Source: Flavobacterium seoulense
Lineage (GTDB): Bacteria; Bacteroidota; Bacteroidia; Flavobacteriales; Flavobacteriaceae
NCBI RefSeq assembly: GCF_000695795.1
Contig: NZ_JNCA01000018.1
Span: 1 to 64,000 of the forward strand
DNA: 64,000 bases
Direction: 5' to 3'
Shown here: positions 1 through 9,045 of the stretch, one piece after another
How positions within the stretch are numbered: the stretch's first letter is position 1
Layout of the letters: each line of letters starts with the position of its first letter
The notes under the pieces: generated by a model
The model's database searches: none
Seen by the model: only the letters and a program-made list of their open reading frames with translations
Told to the model about the DNA's origin: nothing
Made by a program: the position numbers and the translations under genes

Positions 1-25
1 AGCGTCATATTTGTATAAGAGACAG
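1..25 (+). other. Nextera/Tn5 mosaic-end sequencing adapter remnant (artefact)
   Basis: The first 25 bases match the 3' part of the Illumina Nextera read-1 adapter, which carries the 19-bp Tn5 mosaic end, at 23 of 25 positions. The two differences are G-to-T changes at positions 8 and 11. The block ends exactly at GAGACAG, where genomic insert would begin. This is library-preparation sequence left on a contig end, not a genomic element. Bases 26 onward look like normal AT-rich intergenic DNA. Confidence 0.93.
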
Positions 26-111
26 ATTTAAAGAACTTTCCTTGTGCAAACATAGGATGACAACTTTTCGAAAAATTCTAAAATCTGCATTCTACATTCT
101 GAAATCTAAAA

Positions 112-1362
112 CTACATCCCCGTTCTAATCGCTTCTACAGGATCTAATCGTGAAGCTGAAATGGCTGGTAAAATTCCCGAAATCAAACCTATTATTCCGG
201 CTAATCCGGTTCCTAAAAGTATATTTCCTAATCCCAGAACAAATTCGAAATCCAGAGCTTTACTTAAGCCAACAGCAATACCCCAAACCAACAATAAACC
301 AATTGCTCCTCCAATAACCGATAATATAATGGCTTCGAATAAAAATTGGAACATAATAAATCTATTTTTAGCGCCCAATGATTTTTGAATTCCTATCAAA
401 TTAGTACGTTCTTTTACTGAAACAAACATAATATTTGCAATTCCGAAACCGCCTACCAAAAGTGAAAAACCGCTTATCACCCAACCTCCCAGTTTCATAC
501 TTCCAATAATTCCATCTATAAAATCAGTAAAACCGGAGAAAACATTAATAAAAAAATTATCAATCTCCCCAGCTTTGACTCCACGATAAGCACGTAATTT
601 TTGAGAAATCTCCGCCTTATATGCCTCCATATCGACTCCGCTTTCCGGTTTAAAAACAATAACATTGGTCAACGAAGTATTGTTATCTCCAAATTTTTGT
701 CGGATAAAATTAACCGGAACATAAACCGATGAATCATTACTATCTCCAAAAAGTCCTGCTCCTTTTTTAGTCAAAACTCCAATTACGGTAAAACGCTGTC
801 CATACAACCGCACACTTTTCCCAATAGGATCTGCATTATCAAATAAGGAAGTGGCAATTTCGTCACCAATCACAATTACTTTAGCTCCTGAATTAGCTTC
901 TGATTCATTGTAAAATCGTCCTTTAGAAAATTCTAATTTTTCAATATCAACAAATTCAGCCGAAACAGGAACAATATTCACATCACTCACCTGTTTAGAA
1001 TCGTATTTTACAATCTCTGATTTCGTAAAAATTTGATAACCCAATTGATCGGTATTTGTCATAGCTCCTTTTAAATACACATATTCATCATACTTAACAT
1101 TCGGGAATTGCTCTCTTTTCCATTTAGGAATATCAGTAGGTCCAAAAGAAGAATTTAGTAAATAAATTGTGTTTTTGTCTAAACCGCTTAAGTCATTGGT
1201 AATTTTTCTATCCAAAGAATCAACCGCTGCCAAAACAGCAATAATCGAGAAGATTCCAATAGTTACTCCAAGCAAAGAAAGAAGCGTTCTTAACTTATTA
1301 TTGCGCAATGCATTAATAGCAAAAGCAAAACTTTCTTTCAACAATCGAAGATATAACAACAT
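112..1362 (-). CDS. MacB/FtsX-family ABC transporter permease
   Basis: Inner-membrane permease of the MacB type. Such proteins work with a separate ATPase and a periplasmic adaptor in efflux or lipoprotein-related mechanotransmission. The 416 residues show the usual order: a cytoplasmic N-terminus rich in Leu and Arg, a first membrane helix near residues 25-45, a large periplasmic MacB_PCD domain (about 50-280), then three C-terminal helices (about 290-400) ending in the typical PVEAIRTGM-like tail. The length is normal for the family. No ATPase partner is in view; it could lie beyond the left edge or elsewhere. The substrate cannot be told from sequence. The stop codon is 86 bases from the adapter artefact, so the gene itself is complete. 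Confidence 0.9.
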   Translation of the reverse strand: MLLYLRLLKESFAFAINALRNNKLRTLLSLLGVTIGIFSIIAVLAAVDSLDRKITNDLSGLDKNTIYLLNSSFGPTDIPKWKREQFPNVKYDEYVYLKGAMTNTDQLGYQIFTKSEIVKYDSKQVSDVNIVPVSAEFVDIEKLEFSKGRFYNESEANSGAKVIVIGDEIATSLFDNADPIGKSVRLYGQRFTVIGVLTKKGAGLFGDSNDSSVYVPVNFIRQKFGDNNTSLTNVIVFKPESGVDMEAYKAEISQKLRAYRGVKAGEIDNFFINVFSGFTDFIDGIIGSMKLGGWVISGFSLLVGGFGIANIMFVSVKERTNLIGIQKSLGAKNRFIMFQFLFEAIILSVIGGAIGLLLVWGIAVGLSKALDFEFVLGLGNILLGTGLAGIIGLISGILPAISASRLDPVEAIRTGM

Positions 1363-1525
1363 AAAAACTATTTTTAATAAGGTAAAATTCTACAAATATT
1401 ATTCAAAATCCTAATATAAAATTCTTTTAACACAATAAAATACAGCGATTTCAGTGATATAAAAAAAAAGTTAATTAATTCTAAATTATCTCATTTCTAG
1501 TTAGCTAATTTTCACATTAAAAAAC

Positions 1526-1533
1526 TACTTTTG
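1526..1533 (+). promoter_or_regulatory. Bacteroidetes -7 promoter element for purH
   Basis: TACTTTTG matches the Bacteroidetes -7 consensus TAnnTTTG and lies 22 bases upstream of the purH ATG. No clear -33 TTG is seen at the usual spacing, so this rests on the -7 box alone. The 190-base divergent region between the ABC permease and purH shows no purine-riboswitch-like structure. Confidence 0.55.
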
Positions 1534-1555
1534 CATTTTATAATTAAAACTATAC

Positions 1556-3082
1556 ATGAGCACATCTAAAACAATTCAATCTGCATTAATTTCGGTTTTT
1601 TCGAAAGAAGGTCTTGAGCCTATTGTTAAATTTTTACACAGCCAAAATGTTACTCTTTATTCAACCGGAGGAACTGAGGACTTTATAAAAAACTTAGGCA
1701 TTCCTGTTGTAGCTGTTGAGGACATCACTGCTTTTCCTGAAATTTTAGGAGGTCGCGTTAAAACTTTACACCCAAAAATTTTTGGAGGAATCTTAAACCG
1801 TCAGGACAACGAAAGTGATGTTGCACAAATGAAGCAACACGATATCCCACAGATTGACTTAGTAATAGTTGACTTATATCCATTTGAAAAAACGGTAGCT
1901 TCAGGCGCTAGCGAACAAGATATTATCGAAAAAATTGACATAGGTGGAATTTCATTAATTCGTGCTGCTGCCAAAAATTTCAAAGACACTGTAATTGTTC
2001 CTTCTATGAACGAGTACAACTTGTTTTTAGACATCATTACAAAACAAAACGGAGCTACAACTCTTGAAGACAGAAAATTATTAGCTACAAAAGCATTCCA
2101 CGTATCTTCTCATTACGACGGAGCTATTTTTAGCTATTTTAATACTGACGAAACGATCTACAAAGCAAGTATTGCTGATGGTCAAACATTGCGTTACGGA
2201 GAAAACCCTCACCAAAAAGGTTTCTTCTTTGGAGATTTTGATGCTATGTTTCAAAAATTACACGGAAAAGAATTATCATATAACAATTTATTAGATGTAG
2301 ATGCTGCAGTTAATTTGATTAACGAATTCAAAACTGACGGACCTACATTTGCTATTTTAAAACACAACAACGCTTGCGGATTAGCTTCAAGAAAAACAAT
2401 TAGCGAAGCTTATTTAGCAGCATTAGCCTGCGATCCAACATCAGCTTTTGGAGGTGTTTTAATTTCGAATACTACAATTGACGTAGCAACAGCTAATGAA
2501 ATCAATCAATTATTCTGTGAAGTAGTAATCGCTCCAGGATATGACGCTGAAGCTGTAACTATTTTACAAGAAAAAAAGAACCGAATTATTTTAGTTCAAA
2601 ATGATATTGAATTACCGCAAAAACAAGTTCGTACTTGTCTTAACGGATTGTTAATTCAGGAAAGAAACAACATTACAGACAATAAAAAAGATTTAACTAC
2701 CGTTACCACTACAAGTCCAACAGAACAGGAAATTGAAGATTTAATCTTTGCTTCTAAGATTTGTAAAAACACAAAATCAAACACCATTGTTTTTGCTAAA
2801 AACGGAACTTTAATCTCATCTGGAACAGGTCAGACTTCAAGAGTTGATGCACTACAACAAGCTGTTGAAAAAGCAAAACATTTTGGATTTGATTTAAAAG
2901 GAGCTTCAATGGCTAGTGATGCTTTCTTCCCTTTCCCTGACTGTGTTGCACTGGCAAAAGAAGCTGGAATTACAGCAGTAATTCAACCAGGTGGTTCTAT
3001 TAAAGACCAGTTGAGTATTGACTACTGTAACGAAAATAATTTGGCAATGGTATTTACAGGAACCCGTCATTTCAAACATTAA
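1556..3082 (+). CDS. purH: Bifunctional AICAR formyltransferase / IMP cyclohydrolase
   Basis: Catalyses the last two steps of de novo purine synthesis, AICAR to FAICAR with 10-formyl-THF and then ring closure to IMP, in the cytoplasm. The 508 residues have an N-terminal MGS-like IMP cyclohydrolase domain (about 1-150, with the STGGT phosphate-binding turn near residue 36) and a C-terminal AICARFT domain. The catalytic Lys-His pair is visible at residues 269-270 in KHNNACG, as in other PurH proteins. The length matches the family. It is transcribed away from the ABC permease and precedes mreB by 54 bases, though mreB appears to have its own promoter. Confidence 0.97.
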   Translation: MSTSKTIQSALISVFSKEGLEPIVKFLHSQNVTLYSTGGTEDFIKNLGIPVVAVEDITAFPEILGGRVKTLHPKIFGGILNRQDNESDVAQMKQHDIPQIDLVIVDLYPFEKTVASGASEQDIIEKIDIGGISLIRAAAKNFKDTVIVPSMNEYNLFLDIITKQNGATTLEDRKLLATKAFHVSSHYDGAIFSYFNTDETIYKASIADGQTLRYGENPHQKGFFFGDFDAMFQKLHGKELSYNNLLDVDAAVNLINEFKTDGPTFAILKHNNACGLASRKTISEAYLAALACDPTSAFGGVLISNTTIDVATANEINQLFCEVVIAPGYDAEAVTILQEKKNRIILVQNDIELPQKQVRTCLNGLLIQERNNITDNKKDLTTVTTTSPTEQEIEDLIFASKICKNTKSNTIVFAKNGTLISSGTGQTSRVDALQQAVEKAKHFGFDLKGASMASDAFFPFPDCVALAKEAGITAVIQPGGSIKDQLSIDYCNENNLAMVFTGTRHFKH

Positions 3083-3088
3083 TTTGTT

Positions 3089-3096
3089 TAACTTTG
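3089..3096 (+). promoter_or_regulatory. Bacteroidetes -7 promoter element for mreB
   Basis: TAACTTTG fits TAnnTTTG and sits about 40 bases upstream of the mreB ATG, just after the purH stop. A properly spaced -33 TTG is not obvious. If used, mreB is transcribed independently of purH. Confidence 0.5.
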
Positions 3097-3136
3097 TTCG
3101 CTCCTAATTTTTAACTTATAAACCCTTAAAAATCGT

Positions 3137-4165
3137 ATGGGATTTTTTGATTTCATGACCGAGGATATTGCGATAGACCTTGGTACCGCTAATACACTAA
3201 TCATTCATAATGATAAAGTTGTCATTGACAGCCCTTCTATAGTTGCCAGAAACCGAATAACAGGAAAAATAATTGCTGTAGGTAAAGAGGCTAATTTAAT
3301 GCAAGGTAAAACCCATGAAAACATTAAAACCATAAGGCCATTAAAGGATGGTGTAATTGCTGATTTTGATGCATCAGAGCAAATGATAAAAATGTTTATC
3401 AACAGCATTCCTGCATTAAAAAAGAAAATGTTTACTCCTGCTCTAAGAATGGTAGTTTGTATTCCTTCTGGAATTACTGAAGTAGAGATGAGAGCGGTAA
3501 AAGAATCTTGTGAGCGTGTAAACGGAAAAGAAGTGTATTTGATTCATGAGCCAATGGCTGCAGCAATCGGTATTGGTATCGATATCATGCAACCTAAAGG
3601 AAACATGATTGTTGATATTGGAGGTGGTACTACTGAAATTGCTGTAATTGCATTAGGCGGAATTGTTTGCGATAAATCAGTAAAAATTGCTGGTGATGTT
3701 TTCACAAATGACATCGTATATTATATGCGTACACAACACAACTTATTTGTGGGAGAAAGTACAGCTGAAAAAATCAAAATCCAAATTGGTGCTGCCATTG
3801 AAGATTTAGAAACTCCTCCGGAAGACATGTCAGTTCAAGGTAGAGATTTGTTAACTGGTAAACCAAAACAAGTTGATGTTTCTTACAGAGAAATCGCTAA
3901 AGCTTTAGACAAATCAATTCAGCGAATTGAAGATGCTGTGATGGAAACTTTATCACAAACTCCTCCGGAATTAGCTGCCGATATCTACAACACAGGAATT
4001 TATCTTGCAGGTGGAGGATCTATGTTAAGAGGTTTAGACAAACGTATTTCTCAAAAAACAGATTTACCGGTTTACATTGCTGAAGATCCGTTGAGAGCAG
4101 TTGTTAGAGGTACAGGAATGGCATTGAAAAACATTGGAAAATTCAAAAGCATTTTAATAAAATAA
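3137..4165 (+). CDS. mreB: Rod shape-determining actin-like protein MreB
   Basis: Bacterial actin homologue that forms membrane-bound filaments and guides the elongasome (MreC, MreD, PBP2, RodA) for side-wall peptidoglycan synthesis. The 342-residue length is standard. The actin-fold ATP sites are present: phosphate-1 loop DLGTANT at residues 14-20, phosphate-2 DIGGGTTE from residue 160, and the C-terminal adenosine motif LAGGGSMLRG. The hydrophobic N-terminal MGFFDFM could act as a membrane-binding segment. Its operon partners follow directly but are separated by a strong hairpin, so MreB could be expressed at a higher level than the rest. Confidence 0.97.
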   Translation: MGFFDFMTEDIAIDLGTANTLIIHNDKVVIDSPSIVARNRITGKIIAVGKEANLMQGKTHENIKTIRPLKDGVIADFDASEQMIKMFINSIPALKKKMFTPALRMVVCIPSGITEVEMRAVKESCERVNGKEVYLIHEPMAAAIGIGIDIMQPKGNMIVDIGGGTTEIAVIALGGIVCDKSVKIAGDVFTNDIVYYMRTQHNLFVGESTAEKIKIQIGAAIEDLETPPEDMSVQGRDLLTGKPKQVDVSYREIAKALDKSIQRIEDAVMETLSQTPPELAADIYNTGIYLAGGGSMLRGLDKRISQKTDLPVYIAEDPLRAVVRGTGMALKNIGKFKSILIK

Positions 4166-4171
4166 AAAACT

Positions 4172-4208
4172 AAAACCTTACAGCTTGTGAGCTGTAAGGT
4201 TTTAAAAT
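4172..4208 (+). terminator. Hairpin terminator or attenuator between mreB and mreC
   Basis: A perfect 14-bp stem (4172-4185 with 4190-4203) encloses the 4-base loop TGTG, with A-rich sequence on one side and a TTTT end on the other. It begins 7 bases after the mreB stop. The symmetric A/T ends mean it could act on either strand, but only plus-strand genes flank it. It probably limits read-through into mreCD-pbp2-rodA. Confidence 0.75.
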
Positions 4209-4253
4209 TGATACATTAGTAGCATATCCTGAAATTAATAACCTAATAAGAGA

Positions 4254-5081
4254 ATGCAGCAAATATTTAACTTTTTATTCAAAAACAGTAATCGATTACT
4301 GTTTTTGCTGTTATTAAGCGTTTCGCTTTTGCTTACGATACAGTCTCATTCTTATCATAAAAGCAGAATCATTAGCTCTGCCAATTTTTTAACAGGAGGT
4401 GTTTATGAAAAAATCAATAACATTACAGAATATCTGAATCTTAAGACTGAAAATGATGCTTTAGCTCTTGAAAATGCAAGACTTAAAAGTTTACTTTTCA
4501 ATGCAAAAGATACTACTGCCATAAAAAAACCGGAAAATCTTAAAGGTGTTTACCCAGAAGATATTATAGTTTCAAAAGTGATTCACAATAATTATAATAC
4601 ACTTGAAAACTTTTTAACCTTGAATTCAGGTTCGAATGACGGAGTTAAAACAGATATGGGAGTTATCAATAGCTTAGGAATTGTCGGTATCGTAGATAAA
4701 ACTTCTGCTAACTATTCGACAGTAGTAAGTATTTTAAATACAAAATCTCAGATTAATGCCAAAATCAAAAAATCAAATCATTTTGGATCATTAACCTGGA
4801 ATGGTAAAAGTACTGGTTTTGTTCAATTGATTGATGTTCCCCGACTGGCATCCGTAAGAAAAGGAGATACGATTGTAACAGGTGGACAATCTGTTATTTT
4901 TCCTGAGAATATTAACATTGGAACCATTGACAAAATTTACATTGATAATGTAACCAATTATTACACTTTGAATATAAAATTATTTAATGATATGACTAAT
5001 TTAGGTCATGTTTACATCATAAAAAGTAAAGACAGAGACGAAGTTAATAATTTAGAAAAAACGAGCAAAAAAGATGAATAG
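4254..5081 (+). CDS. mreC: Rod shape-determining protein MreC
   Basis: Bitopic inner-membrane protein that links MreB filaments to periplasmic PBP2 and activates cell-wall elongation. The 275 residues have one N-terminal transmembrane helix (about 13-30), a coiled-coil-like segment (about 55-85) and a periplasmic beta-rich MreC domain with the conserved NSGSNDGVK and GDTIVTGG turns. The ATG at 4254 is used. Its end overlaps the mreD start by 8 bases, which indicates translational coupling. Confidence 0.93.
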   Translation: MQQIFNFLFKNSNRLLFLLLLSVSLLLTIQSHSYHKSRIISSANFLTGGVYEKINNITEYLNLKTENDALALENARLKSLLFNAKDTTAIKKPENLKGVYPEDIIVSKVIHNNYNTLENFLTLNSGSNDGVKTDMGVINSLGIVGIVDKTSANYSTVVSILNTKSQINAKIKKSNHFGSLTWNGKSTGFVQLIDVPRLASVRKGDTIVTGGQSVIFPENINIGTIDKIYIDNVTNYYTLNIKLFNDMTNLGHVYIIKSKDRDEVNNLEKTSKKDE

Positions 5082-5580
5082 CACTTTGTTAGTCAATATT
5101 TTAAGGTTTATTTTATTATTAGCCCTTCAAATTATCGTATTAAACAATATGACTTTTTTAGGATTTATAATGCCTTTACCTTACATCTTGTTTATCATTT
5201 TATACCCTGTTAATTCTAATAAATCAGCCTTATTAGTCAGTAGTTTTTTCTTAGGTTTAATCATGGATATGTTTTCTAATTCTGGCGGAATACATGCCAC
5301 AGCCTGTATAATGTTAGCTTTTTACAGACCTTATCTTTTCAAATTTGCATTTGGAGTAAGTTATGAATACCAAACCATAAAACTAAACGACTCTTTAACA
5401 CCAGAAAGGTTTTCGTTTATACTTTTAGCAGTTGTAATCCATCATTTTACACTGTTTATATTAGAAGCTTTTCAGGTAACTTTTATTTTAGACATTCTAA
5501 TTAGAACTTTACTAAGCACCTTATTTACAATCATTAGTTGTATTATAATAATATATCTTATTAAGCCAAACAAACGATGA
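5074..5580 (+). CDS. mreD: Rod shape-determining protein MreD
   Basis: Small polytopic inner-membrane subunit of the elongasome. The 168 residues are strongly hydrophobic, with about five predicted membrane segments and the family-typical MPLPYILFIILYP stretch near residues 32-45. Sequence conservation of MreD is low in Bacteroidetes, so the call rests on hydropathy, length and position. It overlaps mreC by 8 bases and the PBP2 gene by 4 bases (ATGA), giving a tightly coupled operon. Confidence 0.88.
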   Translation: MNSTLLVNILRFILLLALQIIVLNNMTFLGFIMPLPYILFIILYPVNSNKSALLVSSFFLGLIMDMFSNSGGIHATACIMLAFYRPYLFKFAFGVSYEYQTIKLNDSLTPERFSFILLAVVIHHFTLFILEAFQVTFILDILIRTLLSTLFTIISCIIIIYLIKPNKR

Positions 5581-7511
5581 GAAAACTTCTGCTGCCATCT
5601 ATGATTATTATTGCAGCATCTTTGCTACTAGTTCGGATTTTTTATTTGCAGGTAATCAACGATACCTTCAAATTAAAATCAGAAAATAATGCTATCAAAA
5701 TACAATATGAATATCCCGAAAGAGGATATATCTATGATCGAAATGGTAAACTCTTAGTTGCAAATCAGGCTTCTTATGATATCATGGTAATTCCAAGGGA
5801 AATTAAAAATTTAGACACCTTAGAATTATGCCAGTTATTAGATGTTAGCAAAGAAGAATTTTTAGAAAAAATTGCTAAAGCTAAAATCTACAGTCCGCGA
5901 TTGCCTTCAGTATTTTTACCACAATTAAACAAAAATGAATTTGCTGCTTTTCAGGAAAAAATCAGAAAATTTGAAGGTTTCTATTTCCAAAAACGTTCTC
6001 TTCGTGATTACGAAGTAGATTTTGGTGCCAATATTTTTGGTTTCATTACTCAGGTAAATGAAAAAACTATTGAGAAACATCCTTATTATAAAAGTGGAGA
6101 TTTAATAGGTAAACAAGGTGTTGAAGAATATTATGAAGATATTTTAAGAGGAATAAAAGGCGTTAAATATTTTCAGAAAGACAAATACAACCGTCTTATA
6201 GGTTCTTACAAAGAAGGAAAATATGATACCATTGCCGTACAGGGAGAAGATATCAATCTAACTATTGATGCCGAAATTCAGCGTTATGGTGAACAATTAA
6301 TGATTAATAAAAGAGGAGGAATTGTTGCTATTGAACCTAAAACTGGTGAAATTCTGGCATTAGTTACCGCACCATCTTATGATCCTGGTATTTTAGTGGG
6401 TAGACAACGTTCTAAAAACTATACGTTATTATACCACGATTCTATTGCAAAACCACTTTATGACAGGGGTTTATTAGCCGAATATCCTCCTGGTTCTCCT
6501 TTCAAAATACTAACAGGATTAGTTGGGCTTCAGGAGAATGTTATCGACGAACACACCACTTTCATGTGTCATCATGGATTTAGTTATGCACCAGGTCGAT
6601 TTATGAAATGCCACGGTTTTGGCCCACATCAATTAAATAATGGAATCTATAATTCCTGCAATTCCTATTTTGCAAATGTTTATTTGCGCATAATTGGAAA
6701 ATACAGAAACACACCTTATGCTGTAGATACCTGGAGCAATCATGTTAAAAGCTTCGGATTAGGACAATTTATGGGCTATGATTTACCTACAGGCAGAAGA
6801 GGAAATGTACCAACTTCTAAATTGTATAAAAAGATATACCCTGATTGGAGTTATAGTGGAAAAACAATTATTTCTAATTCTATTGGACAAGGAGAAGTTT
6901 TAATGACACCAATCCAATTAGCAAACATGATGGCTACAGTGGCCAATGAAGGATATTATTATACGCCTCATATCATCAAAAAAATTAAAGGCGAACAAAT
7001 TGATCCTAAATTCAAAGAAAAACATACTACAACTGTTGACAAAAAATATTTTAAACCTGTAATCCAGGGATTATTTGATGTATATAATTTTGGAACAGCA
7101 AGTTCATTGCGGGTAGATGGAATTGATATTTGTGGTAAAACTGGAACCGCTGAGAACTTTGCTAAAATTGGAGGTAAAAGAGTACAACTAAAAGATCACT
7201 CTATATTTGTTGCTTTTGCACCAAAAGACAATCCAAAAATAGCCATTGCCATCATGGTAGAAAATGGAGGATTTGGAGCTACCATTGCGGGTCCAATTGC
7301 GAGTTTGATGATTGAAAAATATTTAAGAAAAAAAATTACCCGAGTTGATTTAGAAAAACGTGTTCTTGGAATCAGTTTGAGAGATCAATATGCAAAACTA
7401 GGCGGAATGAAAGAAGCCAGTGCAATCGAAAGCACTCCAAAAGATTCTATTCGAAAATATAACGAGGTAAAAACAACTTCAGTAAAAGATACTACAAAGA
7501 AAACTAATTAA
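5577..7511 (+). CDS. mrdA: Penicillin-binding protein 2 (class B transpeptidase)
   Basis: Elongation-specific D,D-transpeptidase that cross-links new peptidoglycan together with RodA. The 644-residue protein has an N-terminal membrane anchor (about 5-24), a PBP dimerisation domain (about 45-220) and a C-terminal transpeptidase domain. Catalytic motifs are visible: SPFK with Ser307 and Lys310, an SxN-type SCN in the segment after the conserved Cys/His region, and K521-T-G. A Lys/Thr-rich tail of about 35 residues follows the catalytic domain. The start overlaps the mreD stop by 4 bases. Confidence 0.95.
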   Translation: MRKLLLPSMIIIAASLLLVRIFYLQVINDTFKLKSENNAIKIQYEYPERGYIYDRNGKLLVANQASYDIMVIPREIKNLDTLELCQLLDVSKEEFLEKIAKAKIYSPRLPSVFLPQLNKNEFAAFQEKIRKFEGFYFQKRSLRDYEVDFGANIFGFITQVNEKTIEKHPYYKSGDLIGKQGVEEYYEDILRGIKGVKYFQKDKYNRLIGSYKEGKYDTIAVQGEDINLTIDAEIQRYGEQLMINKRGGIVAIEPKTGEILALVTAPSYDPGILVGRQRSKNYTLLYHDSIAKPLYDRGLLAEYPPGSPFKILTGLVGLQENVIDEHTTFMCHHGFSYAPGRFMKCHGFGPHQLNNGIYNSCNSYFANVYLRIIGKYRNTPYAVDTWSNHVKSFGLGQFMGYDLPTGRRGNVPTSKLYKKIYPDWSYSGKTIISNSIGQGEVLMTPIQLANMMATVANEGYYYTPHIIKKIKGEQIDPKFKEKHTTTVDKKYFKPVIQGLFDVYNFGTASSLRVDGIDICGKTGTAENFAKIGGKRVQLKDHSIFVAFAPKDNPKIAIAIMVENGGFGATIAGPIASLMIEKYLRKKITRVDLEKRVLGISLRDQYAKLGGMKEASAIESTPKDSIRKYNEVKTTSVKDTTKKTN

Positions 7512-7526
7512 GAGATTCTTCTACAA

Positions 7527-8759
7527 ATGAAAAATCAAAGTGTAAAGAAAAATATTGACTGGATATGCATTATCATCTATAGCCTTTTAGTGATAATGGG
7601 ATGGCTGAACATCTATTCATCCTCATTATCTTCTATGGAAGAAACCTCCAGTAAACAATTAGTATTTATCATTCTAACGATTCCTTTAATTTTTGTTTTA
7701 CTCTTTGTTGATGGTAAAGTTTACGAAAAATATGCCAGCGTAATTTATATCATCGGACTAATATCACTAGCAGGACTATTTGTTCTAGGAAAAACCATTA
7801 AAGGACAGGCTAACTGGTATTCTTTTGGTTCTTTTGGTATTCAGCCGTCTGAGTTTGTAAAATCAGCAACCGCTTTGGCTTTAGCCAAATATTTAAGTGA
7901 TACCCAGATTAACTTAAAAAACACCAACAGACAACTTCAGGTACTCAGTATATTAGGACTTCCTATCTTACTTATTGTTTTTCATGATCCTGGAAGTGCC
8001 TTGATTTATTGCTTTCTTATTGTGGTATTGTATCGCGAAGGCTTACCTGCCTGGTACATTTGGACAGGATTTATAGCCATTTTGCTATTCGTATTAACAC
8101 TCGTTTTAGAACCTGAATATGTCATTTTAATTTCTTTATTGGCTATAATTATTGTTTATTTAAAATCGCGTCTCGCCGATAGAAACATCATAGCCAGCAG
8201 TATCATATTTGTATTAATATCAGGTTTTGTTTTGTCTGTAGATTATGTTTTTGACAATGTTTTTAAGCAACATCATAGAGACCGTTTCAATATTTTATTA
8301 GGTAAAGCAGTCGATTTAAAAGGAATTGGATACAATACCAATCAATCTGAAATTGCAATTGGTTCCGGAGGTTTGTTTGGAAAAGGTTTCCTTGAAGGTA
8401 CGCAAACAAAAGGAGGCTTTGTGCCTGAACAACACACCGATTATATTTTTACAACTGTAGGCGAAGAATGGGGTTTTGTAGGTTCAGTAGTAGTTGTGGC
8501 GCTATTTGTAACCTTATTACTAAGACTTATCTATTTGGCCGAAAGACAAAAAACCAAATTCAGTAGAGTTTACGGTTATTGTACAGCAGCAATTTTATTT
8601 ATCCATTTCTTTGTAAATATTGCTATGGTTATCGGGATATTTCCAACAATTGGAGTTCCGCTGCCTTTCTTTTCTTATGGAGGTTCAGGACTCTGGGGAT
8701 TTACTATTTTACTTTTTATTTTCCTTAAAATGGATGCTAATAAAGTAAACGAATGGTAA
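7527..8759 (+). CDS. rodA: Rod shape-determining SEDS glycosyltransferase RodA
   Basis: Polytopic SEDS-family peptidoglycan glycosyltransferase that pairs with PBP2 during elongation. The 410 residues contain about ten hydrophobic segments and the SEDS signatures: GIQPSEFVKSA near residue 110, HDPGSALI near 153, the extracellular loop with GKGFLEGTQTKGGFVPEQHTD, and the C-terminal PTIGVPLPFFSYGGSG block. Its position after PBP2, 15 bases away, supports RodA rather than FtsW. It ends the rod-shape operon. Confidence 0.95.
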   Translation: MKNQSVKKNIDWICIIIYSLLVIMGWLNIYSSSLSSMEETSSKQLVFIILTIPLIFVLLFVDGKVYEKYASVIYIIGLISLAGLFVLGKTIKGQANWYSFGSFGIQPSEFVKSATALALAKYLSDTQINLKNTNRQLQVLSILGLPILLIVFHDPGSALIYCFLIVVLYREGLPAWYIWTGFIAILLFVLTLVLEPEYVILISLLAIIIVYLKSRLADRNIIASSIIFVLISGFVLSVDYVFDNVFKQHHRDRFNILLGKAVDLKGIGYNTNQSEIAIGSGGLFGKGFLEGTQTKGGFVPEQHTDYIFTTVGEEWGFVGSVVVVALFVTLLLRLIYLAERQKTKFSRVYGYCTAAILFIHFFVNIAMVIGIFPTIGVPLPFFSYGGSGLWGFTILLFIFLKMDANKVNEW

Positions 8760-8988
8760 ATTTCAAGTAATCAATTTCGCGCTGAAAATAGAATTCTGAT
8801 ATCTTAAATTTATATTTATAAAACCCGTCTTATCAATTGATGCGTGAGATCTGTTTTCCCATAAAGATTAAATTGATACTGTATATCTCTGTATGATTTC
8901 CTTCGCGAATCTTCGTCAAACAATCATTAAGCTAATTCGGATGGTAAATATAAAACACCAGACACTTTGATTATTTATCTAAAAGTAA
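8760..8988. other. Intergenic stretch after rodA with no recognised feature
   Basis: About 230 bases between the rodA stop and the shared terminator. I see no open frame of useful length, RNA fold or repeat here. The base composition is ordinary for intergenic DNA in this window. Confidence 0.5.
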
Positions 8989-9027
8989 AAAACGCTCTGA
9001 GAATTATCTTCTCAGAGCGTTTTTTAT
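8988..9027. terminator. Bidirectional terminator between rodA and the tail-specific protease
   Basis: A perfect 13-bp stem (8991-9003 with 9009-9021) with a 5-base loop, preceded by an A run and followed by a T run. It serves both converging genes: rodA on the plus strand and the protease on the minus strand, whose stop is 19 bases away. Confidence 0.92.
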
Positions 9028-9045
9028 TTATTACTATTGACTAGA

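Noticed and set aside
1..25. Tn5-like transposon end
   Set aside because: The sequence includes adapter bases beyond the mosaic end (AGCGTCA) and sits at the very start of the sequence. It is library adapter, not an insertion.
1363..1555. Purine riboswitch upstream of purH
   Set aside because: The region has only AT-rich DNA and a -7 box close to the start. No conserved three-way-junction pattern is visible.
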